Shown: positions 1 to 5,868 of the stretch, in pieces
Numbering within the stretch: the first letter of the stretch is position 1
Layout: every line of letters begins with the position of its first letter
NCBI GenBank assembly: GCA_937934705.1
Contig: CALGYY010000100.1
Location: 1 to 5,868, forward strand
Origin: an uncultured Bacteroidota bacterium
GTDB lineage: Bacteria > Bacteroidota > Bacteroidia > Bacteroidales > CAIWKO01
Length of the DNA: 5,868 nt
Reading direction: 5' to 3'
The notes under the pieces: model-generated
Told to the model about the DNA's origin: nothing
What the model saw: only the letters and a program-made list of their open reading frames with translations
Database searches by the model: none
Program-made: the position numbers and the translations under genes

Positions 1-1428
1 TTCGAGGATTTGTTGTCTTCGGAATTCCATTGAAAAGTCGTCCAGGTAATCGGCATTCACAAAGTTGTTACGGAGGCCGCGCTCTGAAGAGAGTTCAGCG
101 TAGTCAGCGCGCAGCTCCTGTTCTGAAGCCAGAAGGAAATCCCTGTTGCCGGGGACCAGCAAAACATGCGGGAACACCGAACGAATGCTCATGAATATGG
201 ATGAGAACAATGCGCGATGTTTCGGCCCCATGTACTCTGCAGAGGAGGGCAATGAGAGAGAGAGTACCCCGGAATCCTGTAATACTTGTTTGAAAAGTTT
301 TAGATTTTCTGTGGTGTAGTAGCGATTGAAGAGTAAACTGCCCGGATCAGCGTTACTGACAACAATGGCGTCGTAGCAGGCAGTTTTGTCCTGCAGCAGT
401 ATGCGGAAATCTCTGCTTTCAAACCGGACACTCCCCTTCTCCGGAACACTTTCGTATTGTTGCTGAAGATTCAGTAAAACCGGGTCAGGCTCGCAGAAAT
501 CCACAGCAAGTCCTCTGTATTTGGCGCATTCCTCTGAGATCCCTTTGGAATGTCCGCCGATGAAAAGAACTTTAGCAGGCCGTTGCCTCTGCAGGAGTGC
601 GAAGTGAACCGATGCTTCGTCAGATTCTTTCTGATCTGACGTAAAAAGGAGGTTTCCGTTGCAGTAATAATTGAGCTGTGATGATTTCTCTGTCAGAACA
701 AGATGTCCCAGCGGGCTGTCTTTCGCTTCCAGGATGTTTTGTTCAGGATAGAGTTTCTTTTGGAGGCTGAAAGAGCTGTCGTAACGCAGTCCGGCGAATA
801 AAGTAAAAGCGAAAATAAGCAGCGGCAGTATCAGGAGCGGTTTTCTGCCTGAAACTGCTATCACGAGGATGGCTGCCGCTGCCATCAGGGCAGAGGCCAG
901 CATCATCAGGTGAAGGTTGTTGAGAATACCCGCGATCAGCATTCCGCTGATCAGGCCACCAGCCAGACTGCCGGCAGATTCAAGGCCATAGATCCGGCCT
1001 CCTGAGTTTGGTTTTTCGTGCTCATGTCCTTTTGCAACAAGCAGGCTGAAAACCGCACCTGACATCATGCAGAAGGGCAGGAGGGTCACCGCCGACCACC
1101 AGCTGATGGTGCTGAAGGAAAGAGAAACGCCGGGTTCGCTAAGGAAATCACGCAGGAATGTATTCGCGGTGACCATCAGCAGCGGGAGCAGGGCCAGCAT
1201 ACTGAACAGCACGCTGAGCGATTGAGTTGCCGGACGTTTTCGGCTAATATGCCCCGCCAGGAAGGCCCCCATTCCGGTCCAAAGCATCCAGAGACCCAGG
1301 ATCAGCCCTGTGACAAGCTCATTCCCGCCCATGACCTTAAGGAACTCCCTGAGCATTAAAACCTGTACCAGGGCAGTGGCAGCTCCGGTCAGCACTGCCG
1401 GGATACCGATCATTCGCTTATCTTGCAT
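1..1428 (-). CDS. Membrane-anchored spermidine-synthase-like protein (fused multi-helix membrane domain plus PABS-type methyltransferase fold), 3' end missing
   Basis: The frame is open from the ATG at 1428 to the left edge, giving 476 codons without a stop, so the C-terminus is missing. An in-frame TAG at 1438-1440 rules out a longer N-terminus; Met6 is the only close alternative start. Residues 7-213 are hydrophobic, with about seven likely membrane helices. Residues from about 230 on resemble the spermidine synthase fold: a strand-rich lead-in (GHLVLTEKSSQLNYYCNG), a DE..VH segment at 270-275, the nucleotide-binding loop IGGHSKG at 290-296, the acidic FCEPDP at 311-316, RDF with Asp340, and YDAIVVSNADP at 352-362. 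Authentic spermidine synthases have GGGDGG in the loop and DxxDP at the catalytic site. Here these are GGHSKG and SNADP, so the usual catalytic Asp is Ser358. Glu313 and Asp340, which in the family contact the nucleoside cofactor, remain. I infer a membrane-bound SAM- or decarboxy-SAM-binding protein whose real reaction is unknown. The family assignment is confident; spermidine synthesis is not. Confidence 0.85.
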   Translation of the reverse strand, partial: MQDKRMIGIPAVLTGAATALVQVLMLREFLKVMGGNELVTGLILGLWMLWTGMGAFLAGHISRKRPATQSLSVLFSMLALLPLLMVTANTFLRDFLSEPGVSLSFSTISWWSAVTLLPFCMMSGAVFSLLVAKGHEHEKPNSGGRIYGLESAGSLAGGLISGMLIAGILNNLHLMMLASALMAAAAILVIAVSGRKPLLILPLLIFAFTLFAGLRYDSSFSLQKKLYPEQNILEAKDSPLGHLVLTEKSSQLNYYCNGNLLFTSDQKESDEASVHFALLQRQRPAKVLFIGGHSKGISEECAKYRGLAVDFCEPDPVLLNLQQQYESVPEKGSVRFESRDFRILLQDKTACYDAIVVSNADPGSLLFNRYYTTENLKLFKQVLQDSGVLSLSLPSSAEYMGPKHRALFSSIFMSIRSVFPHVLLVPGNRDFLLASEQELRADYAELSSERGLRNNFVNADYLDDFSMEFRRQQILE

Positions 1429-1432
1429 GCAA

Positions 1433-1440
1433 CAAAGCTA
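1433..1440 (-). promoter_or_regulatory. Possible Bacteroidota -7 promoter element (TAnnTTTG)
   Basis: Read on the minus strand the bases are TAGCTTTG, an exact match to the -7 consensus TAnnTTTG used by the primary sigma factor of Bacteroidota. It ends four bases before the ATG at 1428. I see no clear TTTG/TTG -33 element about 19-23 bases upstream. If used, transcription would begin at or near the ATG, giving a leaderless message, or a leader of roughly 15 bases if Met6 is the true start. A six-base chance match is quite possible. Confidence 0.25.
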
Positions 1441-1471
1441 ATCAAAAAGCAAGGACCAGGTTAACTTAGGT

Positions 1472-2764
1472 TTATGGCTGCAGGATCATGATTCGTCCTG
1501 TCCTCAGTTCTTTCCCGCTGATCAGATGAAAGAAGTAAGTGCCCGATGGTAGCCCCGACATGTCAAGCACGAATATCTCAGGAGTTTGATCAGAGTGGAT
1601 GAGATGAATGGTTTGACCCTGCAGGTTGTATAGTCGCAGGCTGGAAGTATACTCAGATTCCATGCCGGTATATATACTAATGATTCCGTTTCCGGGATTG
1701 GGATAAATGCTGACGTGGCTCGCAGTGCTGAAGGGAGGCGTGATTCCGGTGATGCTGCAATCTGAAGAAGTGCTGTCGTTAAGTATTTTCGAAGCGCAAT
1801 CCTGACAGAACAGGCTTTTGAAGAAACAGCTTGCCCGGTTTACCCTGTACAGGTCTGATTCAGGCGTTTCATCGTAGATCCCGTGATCACCTCCCGTCTT
1901 AATGTTGATTTCTGCACACTGACCGAGAGTCTGCAATCGTTCATAAACTGCCCGACTGCCATAGAGGTGAACGTAGTTGAGGCAAGTATTATAGGGTCCG
2001 TAATCAATCGGCAGACACTCATCCATGTCGCCATGAAAGGCGATCATAGGCCGTGCATCTTCGATGTTGATAAAACCGGTATCAACGATACTTCCCCAGT
2101 TGTTGAATATTCCTTTTAAGGAGAAAGAATTCGTCAGGCCGTTACCGGAATTGTAGATGGCGCCCAGGTTTGGTTCCAGGAAAGGATATCGTGTATTCAT
2201 TTCGCTCTGTTGTGTGAAAGCCAGGTTCAGCGTGTTGACACCTCCGGCGCTTTCCCCTCCTGAGAAAATCCAGGCTGTATCAATTCTGTATGTTTCTGCA
2301 TGGGCAACAAGGTAACGGACTGCCGCATGAGCATCCTGTAGTCCCCGGTAAACTGCTCTGATGTTTGAAAGCGTGTCTCCGTTGCATCCGGCTCCTCCTG
2401 AATCCCACCCCAGTCTGTAACCAATGGTCGCAGCAACAAATCCCCTTCTTGCAAACTGTATGCACATACTGTTCATGTCATTGCGGCTGCCGACGAGAAA
2501 TCCTCCGCCATGCATCAGTACAACCAATGGTCTTTTGTGAAAAGTGTCAAGGTTTGTGTCGGGAAAACAGATATTCAGAAGCAGATCCTGTACCAGCCCC
2601 TGATGATTCATCGCCTGGCCATAAACCACTGTCGTGTCATACCCGAGCTGGGCTTCAGTGAAGACCGGGAAATTGGTGAAACGCTGGTCACTGGTGCAGT
2701 ACTGGGCGCTGAGGTTAATCCATGCGCAAAGCGAGATACAAAAGAAAAAAAGATATTTGTTCAT
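1472..2764 (-). CDS. Secreted carboxylesterase-like alpha/beta hydrolase with type IX secretion sorting domain
   Basis: This 430-residue protein is complete. Residues 1-20 form a signal peptide (a short Lys start, a Phe/Leu/Cys-rich core, then NLSA before Gln21), so it is exported by Sec. The hydrolase domain spans about 45-320. It shows the oxyanion motif HGGGF at 85-89, the nucleophile elbow GGESAGG with Ser172, HGDMDE at 244-249 with Asp248 the likely acid, and GGDHG with His294 as the likely base. This is the layout of type B carboxylesterase/BD-FAE-like enzymes that cleave ester bonds; the substrate (acetyl or feruloyl polysaccharide, lipid or other) cannot be read. A link with C320, C323 and C336 leads to a type A sorting domain at 351-430. 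Eleven cysteines in the predicted mature chain suggest disulfide bonds outside the cytoplasm. It should cross the outer membrane through the type IX system and be released or anchored at the surface. The gene starts 60 bases after the preceding esterase gene. Confidence 0.92.
   Translation of the reverse strand: MNKYLFFFCISLCAWINLSAQYCTSDQRFTNFPVFTEAQLGYDTTVVYGQAMNHQGLVQDLLLNICFPDTNLDTFHKRPLVVLMHGGGFLVGSRNDMNSMCIQFARRGFVAATIGYRLGWDSGGAGCNGDTLSNIRAVYRGLQDAHAAVRYLVAHAETYRIDTAWIFSGGESAGGVNTLNLAFTQQSEMNTRYPFLEPNLGAIYNSGNGLTNSFSLKGIFNNWGSIVDTGFINIEDARPMIAFHGDMDECLPIDYGPYNTCLNYVHLYGSRAVYERLQTLGQCAEINIKTGGDHGIYDETPESDLYRVNRASCFFKSLFCQDCASKILNDSTSSDCSITGITPPFSTASHVSIYPNPGNGIISIYTGMESEYTSSLRLYNLQGQTIHLIHSDQTPEIFVLDMSGLPSGTYFFHLISGKELRTGRIMILQP
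1475..1714 (-). other. Type IX secretion (Por) C-terminal sorting domain, type A
   Basis: These are residues 351-430 of the esterase. The family hallmarks are in order: the opening VSIYPNPGNGIISI at 351-364, the middle strand LRLYNLQGQ at 376-384, and LPSGTYFFHL at 405-414, followed by a short basic strand ending two residues after ILQ. In known systems this domain directs passage through the outer membrane and is then cleaved by the sortase PorU. It is the best taxonomic marker in the window and points to Bacteroidota. Confidence 0.92.
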
Positions 2765-2824
2765 GGATAATCGTTTGAGTATGGTTATAAGATACTAATG
2801 GTAAAGGCATCGGAATGGCCAATC

Positions 2825-4033
2825 TCATTCAACAGAGATCCGCTCTAATTTTCTTCTTGTTTCCTGGCTCTCTCTGATTGATAAAGATTTTTCATACATC
2901 TTTACAGCCTCATTCCTGTCTCCCGTCGCGACGAAATAATCTCCATAGGAATCGTACGCATTAAAACTGTCGGGGTAGTTAGATATATTTAAGGAGAAAA
3001 AGTATTGAGCGAGTTTGTAATTAGACATATATAGTGCATTGTATCCTAATGTGTTAATAAATTCTTCCGAAGGAACAATAAGGTAACCCATTTTTTCAGA
3101 GATGTTTTTATAATGATTCACAATTCTGATTCCTAATGACATACTGGTATCTGCATAGTCTTTCTTTGTTAATTGCAGATTGTAAAAGTCAAATATGAAT
3201 CTTAAGGCATCATAAGTAGCTTTCAATGGTACGCTTCCATGATTTTCATCGGGATAATACTTTACCTTGTAATTCAGTTTATTTCCGTTGCAAAGTTTCA
3301 AATGGTCTGAAAATTCCAGTAAAGAACGAATCGGCAATGTATTCCTCGTCTTATCATTTCTGACCTTAAGGGTGTCCATATCACGATCCATACTGTTGGC
3401 AATGGCCAGATATAAATTAATGTTGTTATATGTTTTCTCAGAGAGGGCAATTTTCGTTTCTTTCAGTGAGGACTGATTATCCCACCACATACTTGGATCA
3501 ATGGCTACGTATGCATTGAATAAGTCCGGGTCAGTCACCAGGGTGTTGATAACGGTTAATCCTCCGAGTGAATGTCCGATGAATATCCTGTAAACACTCG
3601 AGGGATAATTTGAATCAATGTATGGTATGAGTTCTTGTTTAATGAACGAGATAAACTTACTGTTTTCACCCGAAGTTTTACTCCAATTAGTGTCGCGTGA
3701 AGGAGTTAAATCACGATACCGGTCAAGGATGGATATTCCAACAATAATCATTTCCGGGCAAATATTATTGCCATTGATGTAGCTCAATTGCTCAGTGATC
3801 CCAACCACTGAGGAAAAGTGCCAGTCACCGTCTAAAAGATAAATAACGGGGTAGCGTTCCTGTGGGGCATCAATAACCCTGTTTTGATTTGGCTGATAAA
3901 TCCGTATAACACGTTTTTCTTTCAGGATGGCTGAGCTTATGGTGTCAAACTTTCCAATGACAATATTTTGTGAAAGAGCTGTTTGCTGTATTAGTGTGAA
4001 AAGGATCAGCAGCCTGAAAAAGTTTGTGCTCAT
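2825..4033 (-). CDS. Exported putative esterase (esterase D/enterochelin-esterase-like fold) with C-terminal TPR-like tail
   Basis: The protein has 402 residues. A signal peptide covers about 1-22 (FFRLLILFTLIQQTALSQ) with no lipobox cysteine, so it is probably periplasmic or secreted; no sorting domain is present. Residues 25-285 match the 'putative esterase' branch of alpha/beta hydrolases: YPVIYLLDGDWHF at 61-73, MIIVGI at 95-100, the nucleophile elbow FIGHSLGG with Ser155, AIDPSMWWDN at 177-186, and DENHGSVP with His265. The acid may lie in the Asp-rich segment 216-220. Members of this branch hydrolyse small esters, S-formylglutathione or siderophore esters; the substrate here is unknown. 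Residues 326-386 form paired helices typical of TPR repeats (the last unit is GDYFVATGDRNEAVKMYEKS), suggesting a protein partner. The start lies 7 bases after the stop of the CPBP gene, so coupled expression is likely. The gene is AT-rich compared with its neighbours (17 of 60 bases are G or C at 3001-3060). Confidence 0.88.
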   Translation of the reverse strand: MSTNFFRLLILFTLIQQTALSQNIVIGKFDTISSAILKEKRVIRIYQPNQNRVIDAPQERYPVIYLLDGDWHFSSVVGITEQLSYINGNNICPEMIIVGISILDRYRDLTPSRDTNWSKTSGENSKFISFIKQELIPYIDSNYPSSVYRIFIGHSLGGLTVINTLVTDPDLFNAYVAIDPSMWWDNQSSLKETKIALSEKTYNNINLYLAIANSMDRDMDTLKVRNDKTRNTLPIRSLLEFSDHLKLCNGNKLNYKVKYYPDENHGSVPLKATYDALRFIFDFYNLQLTKKDYADTSMSLGIRIVNHYKNISEKMGYLIVPSEEFINTLGYNALYMSNYKLAQYFFSLNISNYPDSFNAYDSYGDYFVATGDRNEAVKMYEKSLSIRESQETRRKLERISVE

Positions 4034-4040
4034 TTGGTTA

Positions 4041-4760
4041 TTATTTGTTGATAAATATCATTAAAACGGTTCCGAGGTCCAGAATGCCGTGCAAAATGGC
4101 AAAGTAAACAAAAAGTGAAGGGCGGTAATAAAGAGATAGGCCAATTAATAGCGCGAAAGGAAAAAATACAATGCTCCTGTACAGGATGAAGTTGAAATCT
4201 GGAATATATGGTAAGGTGATGTGCTGCAGAGAAAGAAACACAGCCGGCAGCATTACTGCTAACCATTTGTACTTTAATTGGATGAGCAGCTTTGGCATAA
4301 TATACTTAAAATACAGTCCCAGCTCTGCCAGGGCGATCGTTAGGGGAAAGCTGATCAGCAGGAGGTAGGCCAGCCAATCTTCAATGGGAGCAAACAGTAA
4401 GCTTGTTGGAACATCAGGGTCATCCCATAACATATAACTCAGTAATTGTGCTGGTACGGTCGCAAGCAAAATCGACAGAACAGCCAATCCTGAGAATATA
4501 AGGATATCTTTTTTGATGCTTTTCTTACTGAATCTGAAGATTGAGAAGTAATTATTGCCTTCTTTCCTGTAGATAATTATCAGAAGAACAATACAGATAA
4601 TGTTTGTAAGCGTTGCTGTCAACAGCCAGTATTTTTGTGAGAATTCCCAGGAACTGGCTAAAAAAGCGATCAATGCCTGGACAACTAAAAACAGAATCAG
4701 TCTTCCCGGGAGAAGCAGGAAAGGCATTAAGCGAAGTGTTCTTTCAGTTGATGTTGTCAT
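4041..4760 (-). CDS. CPBP (CAAX protease/bacteriocin-processing) family membrane protein
   Basis: The protein has 239 residues and is mostly membrane: likely helices at about 12-35, 45-64, 86-110, 130-150, 166-178, 194-213 and 217-236. The C-terminal half fits the CPBP (Abi) family. A first motif reads LAELGLYFKYIMPKL (144-158, Glu146), a second SLQHITLPY with His180, and a third LHGILD with His224 and Asp228. Canonical members have EExxxR in motif 1; here the first Glu is Ala145 and the Arg position is Tyr150 or, if shifted, Lys152. From memory, some CPBP branches with the same QHxxLP and HxxxD motifs also have a single Glu there, so this may be a branch trait and not decay. Known family members are intramembrane endopeptidases (such as the eukaryotic CAAX protease Rce1) or act in bacteriocin immunity; the target here is unknown. 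The gene begins 32 bases after the glycosyltransferase stop and ends 7 bases before the esterase start. Confidence 0.82.
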   Translation of the reverse strand: MTTSTERTLRLMPFLLLPGRLILFLVVQALIAFLASSWEFSQKYWLLTATLTNIICIVLLIIIYRKEGNNYFSIFRFSKKSIKKDILIFSGLAVLSILLATVPAQLLSYMLWDDPDVPTSLLFAPIEDWLAYLLLISFPLTIALAELGLYFKYIMPKLLIQLKYKWLAVMLPAVFLSLQHITLPYIPDFNFILYRSIVFFPFALLIGLSLYYRPSLFVYFAILHGILDLGTVLMIFINK

Positions 4761-4792
4761 AATTGTTGTTCAAGGATATTTCTCAATTTTTA

Positions 4793-5716
4793 TCATTTAC
4801 CATGAATCCTTATAATATTCCAGTTGGTATAACCGAAAAGGTCTTTTCCGTGATTAAAAATATTTTCGATCATTGTGATGAAGCGATACTTTGCTTTTTC
4901 ATGCTTCATTTTTGGCCGGTCAAGCTTTGCTTTTTTTGAATAGTTGAGTTTTTCCTTCCAGTTAATTTTTTTGCGGAAATCTTCCATAATTACCGGATGT
5001 GTTCCCGGGTACACAGGAATATTACCCAAAGCACCATAACTGAATTCTTTTGGTTTACAGCGATATTCTTCCCGCGTCTTGTCCTTTCCGTGATGCATGG
5101 AATCCTGTTCTTTCTTTTTGGATTGCATCAGATGGGGCGGACGAACCCATCCGTAATGAAAAACATCTGCATCCGTGCGGACCACATTTAACTTTTCATC
5201 ATCGTTTTTTCGGAACGACTGTGCATCTTTATATGAATAGATACCCGCATGATTACGGATAATCCGTATCTCATTTTTATACCAGCCGTGATAAGGCAGG
5301 TAATGTTCATAATCCCCGAAGAAATGTTTGAAACGCAGGAGGAACCCGTCAACACGTGTTTCCGGGTGATATTTCTCACACAGAGTTGCGATCTTTTCAT
5401 GGTCTTTCTCGTGAATGACCTCATCGGCCTGCAGGTAGATGCACCAGTCTCCCCGGCATTGACTGAGGGCAAAATTTGTTTCTCCGGCAAAGACCTTTCC
5501 GTCAATAAAATCGCTTTCATTCCAGACCCGGTCATATATTCTGATCTTCTCGGAGCCAATGGACCCGATCACTTCACGGGTCCGGTCATCCGGATCCCCT
5601 TGCCCAAGTGCCACAACGAATTCATCTACAACAGGCAAAACCGACATGATGGATTCCCTGATCGGGAAGTAATACTTTGTCGCATTGCGAACCATGGTAA
5701 ATCCGCTGATTTTCAT
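4793..5716 (-). CDS. Family 2 glycosyltransferase (GT-A fold)
   Basis: The protein has 307 residues and no signal peptide or membrane helix, so it is cytoplasmic or peripheral to the inner membrane. The N-terminus (MKISGFTMVRNATKYY) and the strand VDEFVVALGQGDPDDRTRE at 30-48 are typical of GT2 nucleotide-binding halves. The NFALSQCRGDWCIYLQADEVIHE segment at 81-103 holds the metal and sugar-nucleotide site: the usual D-A-D-E is Q-A-D-E at 96-99, leaving Asp98 and Glu99. HYLPYHGWYKNEIRIIRN at 138-155 is the acceptor side. Residues from about 200 on are strongly basic (KKKEQDSMHHGKDKTREEYRCKPK), which may favour contact with anionic membrane lipid. The likely role is adding a sugar to a surface polysaccharide or lipopolysaccharide, but donor and acceptor cannot be told. 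The ATG at 5714-5716 follows an AT-rich leader without a clear Shine-Dalgarno sequence, as is usual in Bacteroidota. Confidence 0.9.
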   Translation of the reverse strand: MKISGFTMVRNATKYYFPIRESIMSVLPVVDEFVVALGQGDPDDRTREVIGSIGSEKIRIYDRVWNESDFIDGKVFAGETNFALSQCRGDWCIYLQADEVIHEKDHEKIATLCEKYHPETRVDGFLLRFKHFFGDYEHYLPYHGWYKNEIRIIRNHAGIYSYKDAQSFRKNDDEKLNVVRTDADVFHYGWVRPPHLMQSKKKEQDSMHHGKDKTREEYRCKPKEFSYGALGNIPVYPGTHPVIMEDFRKKINWKEKLNYSKKAKLDRPKMKHEKAKYRFITMIENIFNHGKDLFGYTNWNIIRIHGK

Positions 5717-5765
5717 ATTTGTAGTTTTTGTGAAACTTGTTGTCAGGGTTTGTCCACTTCAGCTT

Positions 5766-5819
5766 TTATTCTATGATGATTACCTGTCCGTACCATTCAC
5801 CCCCGTCGTCAGTCAGACA
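5766..5819 (-). CDS. Possible C-terminal end of an unidentified upstream gene (partial)
   Basis: Reading leftward from the adapter junction, one frame is open for 17 codons and ends at TAA (5766-5768). The residues are CLTDDGGEWYGQVIIIE. The composition, ending in a hydrophobic strand, looks like a real protein terminus, and the other two minus-strand frames are closed by early stops. An open frame this short happens often by chance, and I do not recognise the family. If real, it ends 49 bases before the glycosyltransferase start and belongs to the same co-directional run. Confidence 0.4.
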   Translation of the reverse strand, partial: CLTDDGGEWYGQVIIIE

Positions 5820-5821
5820 GA

Positions 5822-5868
5822 AGATCGGAAGAGCACACGTCTGAACTCCAGTCACATTCCTTTATCTC
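5822..5868. other. Illumina TruSeq indexed adapter left on the contig end (artefact)
   Basis: Bases 5822-5855 match the 34-base TruSeq read-1 3' adapter, beginning AGATCGGAAGAGC and ending CCAGTCAC. They are followed by ATTCCTTT (5856-5863), which I recognise as the index 27 barcode with its two extra bases, and by ATCTC (5864-5868), the start of the adapter's flow-cell arm. The order and spacing are those of the synthetic oligonucleotide. No gene, promoter or repeat should be inferred from this stretch. The genomic sequence ends at 5820 or 5821. Confidence 0.98.

Noticed and set aside
2365..2770. Plus-strand open frames with several cysteines opposite the 5' part of the type IX esterase
   Set aside because: They overlap each other in different frames and lie opposite the signal peptide and oxyanion-motif region of a clear gene. 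The cysteines come from the reverse reading of conserved codons.
4030..4266. A 78-codon minus-strand frame overlapping the end of the CPBP gene
   Set aside because: It is out of frame with the CPBP gene, whose third motif (HGILD) lies in this stretch. It contains no motif of its own.
5188..5559. A 123-codon open frame on the minus strand inside the glycosyltransferase gene
   Set aside because: It is in a different frame of the same strand, rich in Arg, Ser and Met, with no domain; a shadow of the GT2 gene.
5717..5765. Possible terminator or hairpin upstream of the glycosyltransferase
   Set aside because: Only about four complementary bases (TGAA/TTCA) can pair across a loop of more than 20 bases, with no T-run in the right position, so no stable hairpin is supported.
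5249..5776. A 175-codon open frame on the plus strand opposite the glycosyltransferase
   Set aside because: It lies antisense to a well-supported GT2 gene, its protein has no recognisable motif or domain, and the minus-strand frame accounts for the sequence fully.

Overview
The window looks like chromosomal DNA of a member of the Bacteroidota, read from the end of an assembled contig. The main clue is the protein encoded at 1472-2764. It carries a Sec signal peptide, an esterase domain and a C-terminal type IX secretion (Por) sorting domain, a system known essentially only from this phylum. Weak or absent Shine-Dalgarno sequences and AT-rich leaders before the starts agree with that. I cannot name a genus.

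Layout: every gene I can support lies on the minus strand, so transcription runs from right to left. In that order they are: (i) a possible 18-codon C-terminal stub of an unidentified gene (5766-5819); (ii) a family 2 glycosyltransferase (5716-4793); (iii) a CPBP/CAAX-protease-like membrane protein (4760-4041); (iv) an exported putative esterase with a C-terminal TPR-like tail (4033-2825); (v) an exported esterase with a type IX sorting domain (2764-1472); and (vi) a membrane protein fused to a spermidine-synthase-like domain that runs off the left edge (1428 to 1). The gaps are 49, 32, 7, 60 and 43 bases, so a shared transcript is possible. The 7-base gap between the CPBP gene and the TPR esterase is the strongest case for coupling. 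No intergenic stretch exceeds 60 bases, apart from the roughly 100 bases between the glycosyltransferase start and the adapter at the right end. I see no tRNA, rRNA, CRISPR array, insertion sequence or convincing terminator hairpin.

How the genes work together is not clear. Two unrelated secreted alpha/beta hydrolases, a membrane protein, a glycosyltransferase and a polyamine-synthase-like protein could be a cell-surface set, but no known pathway links all five. Two proteins have altered key residues: the spermidine-synthase-like protein has lost the catalytic aspartate, and the CPBP protein has an incomplete first motif. The TPR esterase gene is visibly more AT-rich than its neighbours.

The last 47 bases (5822-5868) are not biological. 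They match an Illumina TruSeq indexed adapter and should be trimmed. I did not find a convincing new biological system here.
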